64,000 nt of DNA, from assembly GCA_003142855.1 (NCBI GenBank), contig PLNW01000150.1:46040-110039 (forward strand). Direction: 5' to 3'. This DNA is from Myxococcales bacterium. GTDB taxonomy: Bacteria; Myxococcota_A; Polyangia; Fen-1088. The notes under the pieces were generated by a model. That model did not search any database. It had not been told where the DNA came from and saw nothing but the letters and a program-made list of their open reading frames with translations. A program made the translations under genes and the position numbers. Positions within the stretch are counted from its first letter, which is position 1. Each line of letters starts with the position of its first letter. Positions 25,771 through 34,587 of this stretch are shown piece by piece.

Positions 25771-25904
25771 GGGGATGACCGGGGCGGGGCCTGACAACTC
25801 CGGCACCTTGCGCGTCCGGCTGACCGCGTGAGGTGCTCTGCCCGGTTTCAGGGTGGTCGCCGTCCTTGCAATTGGTTTCCGTGGGCGTCACGGTAGTGTC
25901 TGTG

Positions 25905-26600
25905 ATGCCCACGATATTGCTGTTCGATGTCGACGGAACCCTGGTCACCACCGACGGGGTCGGACGTCGAGCCATTGAGAAGGCGTTCGAGCGGCGTCAC
26001 GGTCGCGCCGATGTCGTGTCGTTCTCATTCGCGGGCATGACGGACAAGGCGATTGTGCGCGACGGTCTGCTGGCCCTGGGCAGGCGCTTCGTTTCTGAGA
26101 CTGAACTGCAGGCCGAGATGGATGCCACGCTGGCCTTCTATCTGCGCGTGCTGGAGGAAGAGGCTGCCACCGCCAGTGGCATTCGTGTTCATGACGGCAT
26201 CATGCGCGCGCTCGACCTGGCCGAGGCGCGCCCCGAGGTGGCCCTGGGCTTGGGAACCGGGAATTTGCGCGAAGGCGCCCGCATCAAGTTGGGCCACGCG
26301 GGGATCTACCATCGCTTCGCCTTCGGCGGTTTTGGCGATGATTCCATCGATCGGCCGGAAATCCTGGCGTCCGGTGCGCGGCGGGGCGCGGCGCAGTTGG
26401 GCAAACCGCTTCAGGCCTGTCGCGTGGTCGTCGTGGGTGACACGCCCAAGGACATCGCCGCTGCCCAAGCGATCGGCGCCGAGTGTGTTGCGGTGGCCAC
26501 GGGCATGCACTCGGTGGCCGAGCTGGAACCCCACGCGCCCGCGCTCGCCTGTGCCACCCTGGCCGACCCCCGCGCCGACGCTGTCCTGTTCGGGGACTAA
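25905..26600 (+). CDS. HAD-superfamily phosphatase
   Basis: The 231-residue protein has motif I DVDGT (nucleophile D8, acid D10), motif II with TGN (ALGLGTGNLREGARIK), the lysine in that segment, and motif III VVVVGDTPKDIAAA. This is the phosphoglycolate phosphatase / beta-phosphoglucomutase-like group; the substrate cannot be told from sequence. The start at 25905 (MPTILLFDVDGT) was chosen because the nucleophile motif must sit near the N-terminus. It ends tail to tail with the CDF transporter, with overlapping stop codons in CTAA. Confidence 0.9.
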   Translation: MPTILLFDVDGTLVTTDGVGRRAIEKAFERRHGRADVVSFSFAGMTDKAIVRDGLLALGRRFVSETELQAEMDATLAFYLRVLEEEAATASGIRVHDGIMRALDLAEARPEVALGLGTGNLREGARIKLGHAGIYHRFAFGGFGDDSIDRPEILASGARRGAAQLGKPLQACRVVVVGDTPKDIAAAQAIGAECVAVATGMHSVAELEPHAPALACATLADPRADAVLFGD

Positions 26601-28033
26601 TGTTCCCCGGGTGGTTCGGTGTGGACCGTCACACGTCCCAAGTTGGGGATTTGCGCGCGCAGATACTGTTCGATGCGCTCGGTGAAGGCATGCGCGTCCT
26701 TGATGGACGTCGCGGCCCCCAGGGTGCAATGAAACGAGATCGCCAATTCATGTCCGGTGCGCCGGACGCATAGATCGTGCGCCTGGATTCCCAGCTGAAC
26801 CAGTTCCGGGAAGTGCAGCAAGGTGGCGCGGATACGTTCGACTTCAGCCGGCTCGGCGTTACGAGTCGCGGCTCTTTCCCCGCTGGGCTCGATGTGGGTG
26901 ATGACATTGGCCAAGCCGGGCACGGCCGCCTGCAGGTCGCTCTCCAAGGCCGAAGCCCGACGGTGCGCTTCGCCCAGGGGCAAGCTCTCCGCCATCTCCA
27001 AGTGCAGTTCCATGGTCCAGCGGCCGTCTTCCTCGAACACGCGGATGTCGTGTGCCGTCGATCCATGGCGCTCGGCGCGCCGCCGCGCCGTCGCCGCCAG
27101 ATCGTCCGTGGAGATAGGACCAGGCTCCGTGTGCACCACAACGTCGGCACGGGGAAACTGCGCCTTGATAGCGGCCTCGGCCCGATCGGCGATCTCGTGA
27201 CTCCGCTCCAGCGACTCGTCCGAATCGAGGACCAAAGCCAAGTCTACGAAAAGTCCGGGCCCGCTACGGCGCACGCGCACCTGCTTGACCTCGCGCACGT
27301 CAGCGACCTTGGCCGCGTCCGCAATGTGCCGGCCCAGCTCCGGCGGTACGGAATCCAGCAACTCGTCGACCGCCTTGCGTCCCAGTTGCAGGCTGATCCA
27401 CACCACCACGCCCGCCACACCGAGCGCGGCCACCGCATCGGCCTGGGCCAGCCACGGTATTTCAAGCTCGTGTGCCGCCAGCACACCCAACAACCCGAAA
27501 AGCACGACCAATGACGACCAGATGTCCGTGGAGAAATGCAGGGCGTCTGCTTCCAGGGCTTGGCTCTCATATTTCTTGGCCACCCTCATGAGACTGCGCG
27601 AGCGCGAGTAGTCGATGAAGATCGACACGATGACAACCAGGAACGCCCACAGGTTGGCGTGGACGTGAGCCGGGGCGCGAAAAAAGAGGCGCTCCACCGC
27701 CTCGCGGATGATCCAGGCGCATGTGCCTAGCAGCAGCAGGGTCTCAAACAGTGCCGACAGGTTTTCGATCTTGCCGTGGCCGTAGGCATGTTCGGCGTCG
27801 GCCGGCCGGCCAGAAACCCGCACCGCCCACAGCGTGACCAAGGCTGCGGCCAGGTCTAGGCCGGAGTGCATGGCCTCGGCCACGATACCCAAGCTGCCCG
27901 TCCACAGGCCCACCACGACCTTGGTCCCGGTCAGAAGCAGCGCAGCCAGCACGGAGTAGAGCGCCACCGACCGCTTTTCGCCGTCCCCCAGAGCGTGCGC
28001 GCCCCCGTGCAAATGATGGTGATGGCCGTGCAT
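26597..28033 (-). CDS. CDF family cation efflux transporter with three C-terminal ZT-dimer domains
   Basis: The 478-residue protein has a His-rich N-terminus (MHGHHHHLH), about six membrane helices and the two HxxxD metal sites of Zn/Cd-type CDF proteins (HSGLD in the second helix, HFSTD in the fifth). The cytoplasmic region is long: three successive ferredoxin-like ZT-dimer modules, ending in VVVHTEP, VITHIEP and VTVHTEP. Most family members have one. Export of zinc or a similar divalent metal by proton antiport is inferred. The ATG at 28033 follows GGCGGGAACC; an in-frame TTG at 28060 is less likely. It is divergent from mgtA. Confidence 0.9.
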   Translation of the reverse strand: MHGHHHHLHGGAHALGDGEKRSVALYSVLAALLLTGTKVVVGLWTGSLGIVAEAMHSGLDLAAALVTLWAVRVSGRPADAEHAYGHGKIENLSALFETLLLLGTCAWIIREAVERLFFRAPAHVHANLWAFLVVIVSIFIDYSRSRSLMRVAKKYESQALEADALHFSTDIWSSLVVLFGLLGVLAAHELEIPWLAQADAVAALGVAGVVVWISLQLGRKAVDELLDSVPPELGRHIADAAKVADVREVKQVRVRRSGPGLFVDLALVLDSDESLERSHEIADRAEAAIKAQFPRADVVVHTEPGPISTDDLAATARRRAERHGSTAHDIRVFEEDGRWTMELHLEMAESLPLGEAHRRASALESDLQAAVPGLANVITHIEPSGERAATRNAEPAEVERIRATLLHFPELVQLGIQAHDLCVRRTGHELAISFHCTLGAATSIKDAHAFTERIEQYLRAQIPNLGRVTVHTEPPGEH

Positions 28034-28118
28034 GGTTCCCGCCAACGTGGAAGCAAACAAGTGTAGCCCGGCAAGGGCGGGGAACCCCCTGAAATTCGTA
28101 GGAGCGCGTTCAAAGCAC

Positions 28119-28165
28119 TTGCCAGCCGCGCGGCAAGGCTATACTGAGGACCGTCGCCGCGCGGC
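28119..28165 (+). promoter_or_regulatory. Likely mgtA promoter with two operator-like palindromes
   Basis: A -10-like TATACT at 28140-28145 has a -35-like TTGCCA at 28119-28124 (15-base spacer). The perfect 10-base palindrome GCCGCGCGGC occurs at 28125-28134 (in the spacer) and again at 28156-28165, 31 bases apart. Two repeats flanking a -10 suggest a repressor or metal sensor. High GC content makes chance matches possible, so the call is tentative. Confidence 0.45.
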
Positions 28166-28214
28166 CGACGGGGAAGCCGGGGCGACTCGCTAGCCGTCAC
28201 AAGAAACGCTTGCC

Positions 28215-30863
28215 ATGCCAAAGCTTTTTTCCCTTCCGTCCATCTTGCCGTCCATCCTGCCCAAGCGGCTGGGCTTGCCTGGACGGAACGCGATGGCCAG
28301 CGGACTGGCGCAGCAGCTGGCCAGTGCGGCGACTTGTGAAGGGGACAAGCTGGTCGCCGAGCTGGGCTCGTCGACCAGCGGGCTTTCTCAGGAGGAGGCC
28401 GAGCGGAGACTGGAGCAGCTTGGGCTCAACGCCGTGGCGCAGGAGGAAGGGAACACCTACCGCGATCTCTTGGTTAAGGCGCTGCTCAACCCCTTGGTCA
28501 TCCTCTTGTCGCTGCTGGCGGTGGTGTCGGCGCTGACCGGCGACCTGCGGGCGGCCGTGGTGATGGTCATGATGGTGGTCTTGGGCGTGGCGCTGCGTTT
28601 CGTCCAGGAGGCCAAGGCGGGCACGGCGGCGGCCAAGCTCAAGGCCATGATCCGGGTCACCGCTACTGTGGTCCGCGGCGGCCAGGCGCGCGAAGTTCCG
28701 CTTTCCGAGCTGGTGCCCGGCGACGTCGTGCGCTTGGCGGCCGGGGACATGATCCCGGCTGACCTACGCCTGCTTTCCAGCAAGGATCTGTTCATCATCC
28801 AGGCCAGCCTTACCGGGGAATCCCTGCCGGTCGAGAAGTTCGACGCGCGCGAGACTGTCGCGCCGGCCTCGCCGCTGGAATGGAAGAACATCTGCTTTCT
28901 GGGCACCAGCGTGGAGACCGGTACCGCGACCGGCGTGGTGGTGGGCACGGGAGGGCGCACCTACTTGGGTGGCATCGCCAAGGCCATCGTTGGCCAGCGG
29001 GTGCAGACCAGCTTCGACAAGGGCGTGGCCCAATTCACCTGGGTCATGATCCGGTTCATGCTGGTGATGGTGCCCCTGGTGTTTGTCATCAACGGGCTGA
29101 CCAAGCACAATTGGCACGAGGCGTTCTTCTTCGCCATGGCCGTGGCCGTGGGCATGACGCCTGAGATGCTGCCCATGATCGTGACGGTGTGCCTTTCCAA
29201 GGGCGCGCTGGCCATGTCGAGGAAGAAGGTCATCGTCAAGCGGCTGAACTCCATCCAGAACCTGGGCGCCATGGACGTGTTGTGCACCGACAAGACTGGC
29301 ACGCTGACCATGGACCGGGTGGTGTTGGAACGGCACTGTGACGTGGAACTGGAAGAGGACGACGAGGTCCTGATGCTGGCCTACCTCAATAGCCACTTCC
29401 AGACGGGCCTGCGCAACGTCATGGATCGCGCGGTGCTGGCACACAAGGAAGAGATTCACGATCAGTTTCACGTTCCTGAGCACCGAAAACTGGACGAAAT
29501 CCCCTTCGACTTCGCGCGCCGGTTGATGTCGGTCGTGGTGGAAACGCCGACCGGGCAGCCGCGTCTCATCTGCAAGGGCGCACCCGAGGAGCTGTTCAAG
29601 CGCTGCACGCACTTCGAATATGAGGGCGAGATCATGCCCATGGAGCGGGTGCTCATCGAGGATCTGAAGGAAGAGTACCGGCGTTTGTCCAGCGACGGCT
29701 TTCGCGTGCTGGCGGTTGCCTACCGCGACCTGGATCGCAAACCCGCCTATTCCAAGGCTGACGAATGCGACCTGGTCCTGCGCGGCTATGTGGCCTTCTT
29801 CGATCCCCCCAAAGACACCACGGCGCCCGCGGTGGTGGCGCTGGGCCAGCACGGCGTCGCGGTCAAGGTGCTCACCGGCGACAACGAGTTGGTGAGCAAG
29901 AAAATCTGCCACGAGGTCGGCATCCCCACCGAACACGTGCTGCTGGGCTCGCAGATCGAGGCCATGAGCGACACGGAGTTGGCTGCCGTGGTGGAAGAGA
30001 CCACCCTGTTTGCGCGGCTGGCCCCCACCCACAAGCAACGCATCATCGCCGCCCTGCAAAGCAAGAAGCACGTGGTGGGCTTCCTGGGCGACGGCATCAA
30101 CGATGCGCCGGCGTTGCGCACCGCCGACGTCGGGATCTCGGTGGATTCCGCGGTCGACATCGCCAAGGAGTCGGCCGACCTGGTGCTCCTGGAGAAGAGC
30201 CTGCTGGTGCTGGAAGACGGCATCCTGGAAGGTCGCAAGGTCTTCGCCAACATCCTCAAGTACATCCGGATGGGCGCCAGTTCCAGCTTCGGCAACATGT
30301 TCTCCGTGGTGGGTGCCAGCGCCTTCTTGCCCTACGTGCCCATGTCACCCATCCAGATCCTGAGCAACAACCTGCTCTACGACTTCTCGCAGGTGCCCAT
30401 CCCCACCGACGACGTGGACCCGGAACAGATCGCGCGGCCGCGTCCTTGGTCGATGAACGAGATTACGCGCTTCATCCTCTTCATAGGGCCGTGTAGCTCG
30501 ATCTTCGACTACACCACCTACCTGGTCATGCTCTACGTCTTCAAGGCGTGGGATCCCAGCCAGGCCCACCTGTTTCAGACCGGGTGGTTCGTCGAGTCGC
30601 TCCTCACGCAAACCCTCATTATCCACGTCATCCGCACCAACAAGATCCCGTTCCTGCAAAGCCGGGCCAGTTGGCCGCTCACCGTCACCACGGTCTTGGT
30701 CATGGCTTTCGGCCTCTACCTTCCCTTCTCGCCTCTGGCCAGCGCGCTGGGCTTCGTGGCCTTGCCGCGCCTGTACTGGCTTTTTCTGCTCATGACCCTG
30801 GCCTGCTACATGGTGCTCACGCAGGTGGTTAAGGCCTGGCTGCTGAAGAAGGCCTGGGCATGA
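28215..30863 (+). CDS. mgtA: P-type Mg2+-importing ATPase (MgtA type)
   Basis: The 882-residue protein has an N-terminal cytoplasmic segment, TGES (LTGESLPVEK), the phosphorylated Asp D359 in DKTGTLT, KGAPEEL (nucleotide binding), GDGINDAPAL, and about ten membrane helices. The helix-4 motif MTPEMLPMIV and the late helix pattern NNLLYDFSQVPIPTDDVD are those of P3B magnesium importers. Length is close to E. coli MgtA (898). It probably takes up Mg2+ (perhaps Ni2+) into the cytoplasm. It is divergent from the CDF efflux gene; the 181-base gap between the two starts holds the promoter above. Confidence 0.95.
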   Translation: MPKLFSLPSILPSILPKRLGLPGRNAMASGLAQQLASAATCEGDKLVAELGSSTSGLSQEEAERRLEQLGLNAVAQEEGNTYRDLLVKALLNPLVILLSLLAVVSALTGDLRAAVVMVMMVVLGVALRFVQEAKAGTAAAKLKAMIRVTATVVRGGQAREVPLSELVPGDVVRLAAGDMIPADLRLLSSKDLFIIQASLTGESLPVEKFDARETVAPASPLEWKNICFLGTSVETGTATGVVVGTGGRTYLGGIAKAIVGQRVQTSFDKGVAQFTWVMIRFMLVMVPLVFVINGLTKHNWHEAFFFAMAVAVGMTPEMLPMIVTVCLSKGALAMSRKKVIVKRLNSIQNLGAMDVLCTDKTGTLTMDRVVLERHCDVELEEDDEVLMLAYLNSHFQTGLRNVMDRAVLAHKEEIHDQFHVPEHRKLDEIPFDFARRLMSVVVETPTGQPRLICKGAPEELFKRCTHFEYEGEIMPMERVLIEDLKEEYRRLSSDGFRVLAVAYRDLDRKPAYSKADECDLVLRGYVAFFDPPKDTTAPAVVALGQHGVAVKVLTGDNELVSKKICHEVGIPTEHVLLGSQIEAMSDTELAAVVEETTLFARLAPTHKQRIIAALQSKKHVVGFLGDGINDAPALRTADVGISVDSAVDIAKESADLVLLEKSLLVLEDGILEGRKVFANILKYIRMGASSSFGNMFSVVGASAFLPYVPMSPIQILSNNLLYDFSQVPIPTDDVDPEQIARPRPWSMNEITRFILFIGPCSSIFDYTTYLVMLYVFKAWDPSQAHLFQTGWFVESLLTQTLIIHVIRTNKIPFLQSRASWPLTVTTVLVMAFGLYLPFSPLASALGFVALPRLYWLFLLMTLACYMVLTQVVKAWLLKKAWA

Positions 30864-30920
30864 CGACATTTCTTGAGGCTGGGCCTTGCGGCGGCATAGG
30901 CTAGGCGCAGGATTCTGATC

Positions 30921-32753
30921 GTGGCATCGCTTCCCACACTCTTTGGACGCTATCGGCTCATCCAGAACCTTGGATCAGGCGACAGCGTTTTCTTGGCCGT
31001 TGCACCTGGCCCAGGTGGGGAGTGCGTGGTCAGGCGGCCACCTTCCGATCGGCGCAACGACTCCGAGTTCATGTCCCGTTTCCGTCGTGCCGCCCATATG
31101 TCGCGGCGCCTGGCCCATGAGGGCTGGGTGGCCGTGCAAGACGTGGGCGAGGTGGACGGCGAGCCTTATCTGGCTGAAGAGTTCTTTGAGGGCCACGACC
31201 TGGCCGAGATGTCGAAACGTTGCGTGACCGAGACGCGACGAATTTCGGTCATCTCCGCGCTACACATCGCCTGCGCGATCAGCCGCGCGCTGGGTTTTCT
31301 GCACGAGTTCGAGGGACTGGGCCTGGTGCATCGCAAGTTGCAGCCAGCCCGGGTGCTGCTGGGCTACCAGGGCGGGGTGAAGTTGCTCGATCTTGCCTCT
31401 GGCTGCGCGGTCACTGCCGATGGCGCGCCTGGGCCAGCATTTCTGGCGGAGGAGCTGAGCTATCTAGCGCCCGAGCAACTGGGGAGCGGTCCCGTTGATC
31501 GGCGGGCCGACATCTATGCCCTCGGGGTGGTTCTCTGGGAGACCCTGGCCGGATGTCCCTTCCTCTCGAACATCGAAGGTGGCCAGGCCGGACTGGTGCG
31601 CGCCACACACGAACAATTGATCGATCGAATCCGTGGGCATCGACCGCCATCGCCTTCGCTCTTCAATCCCGAGGTAAAGGCCGAGCTGGACGCTGTGGTG
31701 ATGCAAGCCGTGGCCAAGGCGTCCGAGCAGCGCTTCGCAACGGCGGGCGAGTTCGAGCGCGCTTTGTTGCCCATGGCCAGCGAGGCCGGTCGAGACGCCG
31801 TGGCTCGTCTGCTCAATCGCTTGTTCGACGCCAACCGGGAGCGCGAGCAGCGGGCGGCCCTGCTGGCCGCGGCTGCCGGGCACGAGTCTCCCGCGGGTCG
31901 CGCGCAGCCACCCACGGGGCTCAGCCTGCTGGAATCGTCCGTGGTAGGCGTACGCAGGCCGCCGTCGGGGCTGGGCCTGTCACCGGCACCCGTCACGGCA
32001 GGCCCCTCGGCAGATGGAACGCCGACGGCCTCGCCTCACTCGCGCACCACGGTGGTGTCGCGCAATGCTCAGTGGCTGCGCCGTTTCGTCCTGATCTTCG
32101 GCGCGGCCTTGATGGCGGCCATCGTCTTCAACATCTACATGACTCGACGCTTGGACGCCGAGGTTAAGGCCGGAAAGGTGCAGGAGCCGCTCGCTGGCGG
32201 ACTGGCCTTGGCGCCCGGCCCGGCCCGGCTGCCACAGGCCTCACCCGTCCGCGCCGCCCGCTCCGCGCCGTCTGCGACCGTGGCGACGGGGCTGTCCTCC
32301 GATGAGCCACCCGCCCCACGTCCATCCCGAGGCCCTGAGCCGTTTGGAGCGACGCCGTCCCCTGTCCGGCCCTCCCGGCCAGCGGCCGCGGTCCCGGCTG
32401 CCATGGTCGCGACGCCAGAATCTGCGGCTGGCTCTGCCACCGAGTTGCCAGCCGAAAAGACGCGACCACGCGCCAGCGGCGAAGGCAAGAAAGCCCTGGC
32501 GGAAGCCCGCGCTGCCTTTGAACGAGACGATTTCTCGCGAGCGATCCTGGAGGGTCGGGCGGCGCTGGCCGCGGGCGAAGGGGGCGCTCACGCCATCTTG
32601 GGCGCCGCCTATTTCAAGGTCGGTCGTTTCGAGGACGCCGTGCGGGAGTATGGCGAGGCCTTGCGCTTGGAACCCGGCAACCCCGCCCTGGCCAGGCGCG
32701 TGGAGATCGCCCGCAGGGCGGCCAGCCGCCGTGCCGAGGGCCCTTCGCCGTAG
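30921..32753 (+). CDS. Pseudokinase with membrane helix and TPR tail
   Basis: The 610-residue protein has a Hanks-type kinase fold at about residues 9-290, but key residues are changed: the VAIK lysine is Arg (VVRR, R38), the catalytic HRD reads H137-R138-K139, and DFG reads D157-L158-A159. The SPEQ region is kept (YLAPEQLG). So it is probably a catalytically dead, scaffold- or sensor-type kinase. One membrane helix follows near residues 390-410 (FVLIFGAALMAAIVFNIYM), then a Pro/Ala linker and about two TPR repeats (AILEGRAALAAGEGGAHAILGAAYFKVGRFEDAVREYGEALRLEPGN). The GTG start at 30921 has only a weak Shine-Dalgarno. It is 57 bases downstream of mgtA and 18 upstream of the gamma-CA gene. 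Confidence 0.85.
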   Translation: MASLPTLFGRYRLIQNLGSGDSVFLAVAPGPGGECVVRRPPSDRRNDSEFMSRFRRAAHMSRRLAHEGWVAVQDVGEVDGEPYLAEEFFEGHDLAEMSKRCVTETRRISVISALHIACAISRALGFLHEFEGLGLVHRKLQPARVLLGYQGGVKLLDLASGCAVTADGAPGPAFLAEELSYLAPEQLGSGPVDRRADIYALGVVLWETLAGCPFLSNIEGGQAGLVRATHEQLIDRIRGHRPPSPSLFNPEVKAELDAVVMQAVAKASEQRFATAGEFERALLPMASEAGRDAVARLLNRLFDANREREQRAALLAAAAGHESPAGRAQPPTGLSLLESSVVGVRRPPSGLGLSPAPVTAGPSADGTPTASPHSRTTVVSRNAQWLRRFVLIFGAALMAAIVFNIYMTRRLDAEVKAGKVQEPLAGGLALAPGPARLPQASPVRAARSAPSATVATGLSSDEPPAPRPSRGPEPFGATPSPVRPSRPAAAVPAAMVATPESAAGSATELPAEKTRPRASGEGKKALAEARAAFERDDFSRAILEGRAALAAGEGGAHAILGAAYFKVGRFEDAVREYGEALRLEPGNPALARRVEIARRAASRRAEGPSP

Positions 32754-32771
32754 TATGTTTTGCTCGTAGTC

Positions 32772-33398
32772 ATGGCCCTCGTCACCTCTTCCGTCGTGGT
32801 TGTGTCAGGACCTCATCCTGATGCGGAGGCGCTTGACCGGCGGATTGCACAGCTGCGGCTGCGCTTCCCGCGCGCCATCATCGATCGCTATCTCGACCGA
32901 GTGCCATCGGCCGGGGAGGGCGCCTTCATCGCGCCCGGCGCCTCGGTGGTGGCCGATGTCCGCTTGGGCGCAGGCGTGTCGGTCTGGTACGGCGCCGTCC
33001 TGCGCGGCGATATCGCGCCCGTCATCATCGGGGATCGCAGCAACGTGCAGGATGGAACCGTCATTCACGTGGCGGACGACGGCCCCTGCCTGGTGGGTGC
33101 CGACGTGGTGGTTGGCCATCGGGCCATGCTGCACGCTTGCCGGGTGGAGGATGCGTGCCTCATCGGCATGCAGGCCACGGTTCTCGACGACGCGGTCATC
33201 GGGTTCGGTTCCATCGTGGGCGCCGGCGCGGTGGTCACCCCGCGCACCATCATTCCGCCGCACAGTCTCGTGCTCGGCATGCCAGCCAAGGTCGTGCGCC
33301 CGCTCGACGAAAAAGCGGCCGACGAGCACCGCGCGCTGGCTGGCAAGTACACCCGCATCACCGAGAACTACTTGCGCGACAGTTTGCGACGTGGCTAG
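32772..33398 (+). CDS. Gamma-carbonic anhydrase-like hexapeptide protein
   Basis: The 208-residue protein has a left-handed beta-helix core with many hexapeptide repeats (IAPGASVVADVRLGAGVSVWYGAVLRGD ... IGDRSNVQDGTVIHV). Three His candidates for zinc are present in the expected order: IHV, GHR and LHAC. It is a trimeric enzyme of the YrdA/PaaY/gamma-CA group; true carbonic anhydrase activity is not assured. An N-terminal extension of about 30 residues precedes the domain. It is followed 10 bases later by prfB. Confidence 0.9.
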   Translation: MALVTSSVVVVSGPHPDAEALDRRIAQLRLRFPRAIIDRYLDRVPSAGEGAFIAPGASVVADVRLGAGVSVWYGAVLRGDIAPVIIGDRSNVQDGTVIHVADDGPCLVGADVVVGHRAMLHACRVEDACLIGMQATVLDDAVIGFGSIVGAGAVVTPRTIIPPHSLVLGMPAKVVRPLDEKAADEHRALAGKYTRITENYLRDSLRRG

Positions 33399-33408
33399 CT
33401 AGCCCACC

Positions 33409-34570
33409 ATGGAAATCGGGCCCATCCGCGACCGCGTCGACAAGTTGGCACGCCGCCTGGAAATTCTCCGGGGGCATCTTTGACATCGACGGCAAACGCT
33501 CCCGCATAGCCGAGCTTGATGGCGAGGCGTCGCAACCCAACTTCTGGAACGCGCACGAGCAGGCCCAGACGCTGCTGCGGGAACAGTCGCGCCTGAAAGC
33601 AACCGTGGATGGTTTTGAAGTGCAGGTGCGCGCCCTGGATGACGTGCGGGTTCTCGCGGACCTGGCGGACGAAGCCAAGGATGAGGCCACGGCCGTCGAG
33701 GCTGCGGGCCTGCTCACCACCATCGAAGAGGCTGTGAGCAAGATGGAGTTTGCGCGCATGCTCTCCGGTCCCTACGACCGGCAGGGAGCCATCGTGAGCA
33801 TCAATGCCGGCGCGGGCGGCACCGAGTCGCAGGACTGGGCCGAGATGCTGCAGCGGATGTACACGCGCTGGGTGGCGCGCCGGGGCTACAAGTCCGAGAT
33901 CCTGGACCTGCAACCGGGCGACGAGGCGGGCATCAAGAGCGTCACCCTGGGGGTCGAGGGCGACTGGGCCTACGGCTACCTGCGCGCCGAATCGGGCGTG
34001 CATCGCCTGGTGCGCATTTCGCCCTTTGACGCCCAGGCGCGCCGGCACACGTCGTTTGCTAGCGTCTTCGTGTACCCCGACATCGACGAGACAGTGAAGG
34101 TCGACATCGACGAGAAAGACCTACGTGTGGAAACCATGCGCTCGGGCGGGGCGGGCGGCCAGCACGTCAACAAGACCGAGTCCGCCATTCGCATCACGCA
34201 CGTTCCCACCGGCATCGCGGTGCACTGCCAGCAGGAGCGATCCCAGCACAAGAACCGCTCCACTGCCATGCGCATCCTGCGTTCGAAGTTGATCGAGGTC
34301 GAGCAGAAGAAGATGGACGAGAAGATGGGCGGCATCCATGCGCAGAAAAAGGCGATCGAATGGGGCAGCCAGATTCGCTCGTATGTTCTGGCCCCCTATC
34401 GGCTGGCGTCCGACCACCGCACCGGCCTGAAGGTTGGCAACGTGGATGCGGTTTTAGATGGCGATCTCGATCAATTCATGGTCGCGTTGCTGCTTCAGAT
34501 GGCCGGCGATCCTTCAGCGCGGCCTGTGCCCAAGCCGGACGACGATGACCTAGATGAGAAGCTTCACTAG
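33409..34570 (+). CDS. prfB: Peptide chain release factor 2, with +1 programmed frameshift
   Basis: The start ATG opens 24 codons (MEIGPIRDRVDKLARRLEILRGHL) that end at an in-frame TGA (33481-33483). The full protein needs a +1 shift at CTT-TGA-C, preceded by a Shine-Dalgarno-like CGGGGG, as in other bacterial prfB genes. The CDS is thus 33409-33480 joined to 33482-34570, 386 residues. The +1 part has the stop-codon motif SPF (204-206) and the catalytic GGQ (249-251), with a C-terminal tail of about 20 extra residues. Release factor 2 reads UGA and UAA, so low RF2 favours the shift. The first 72 bases are too short to stand out as an ORF. Confidence 0.95.
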
Positions 34571-34587
34571 ATACGCAAGGATGAACC

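Noticed and set aside
28764-30071. Minus-strand open frame opposite mgtA
   Set aside because: mgtA is complete and conserved on the plus strand.
33481-33483. In-frame TGA in prfB taken as a frameshift error or pseudogene
   Set aside because: It sits in the canonical RF2 recoding site.
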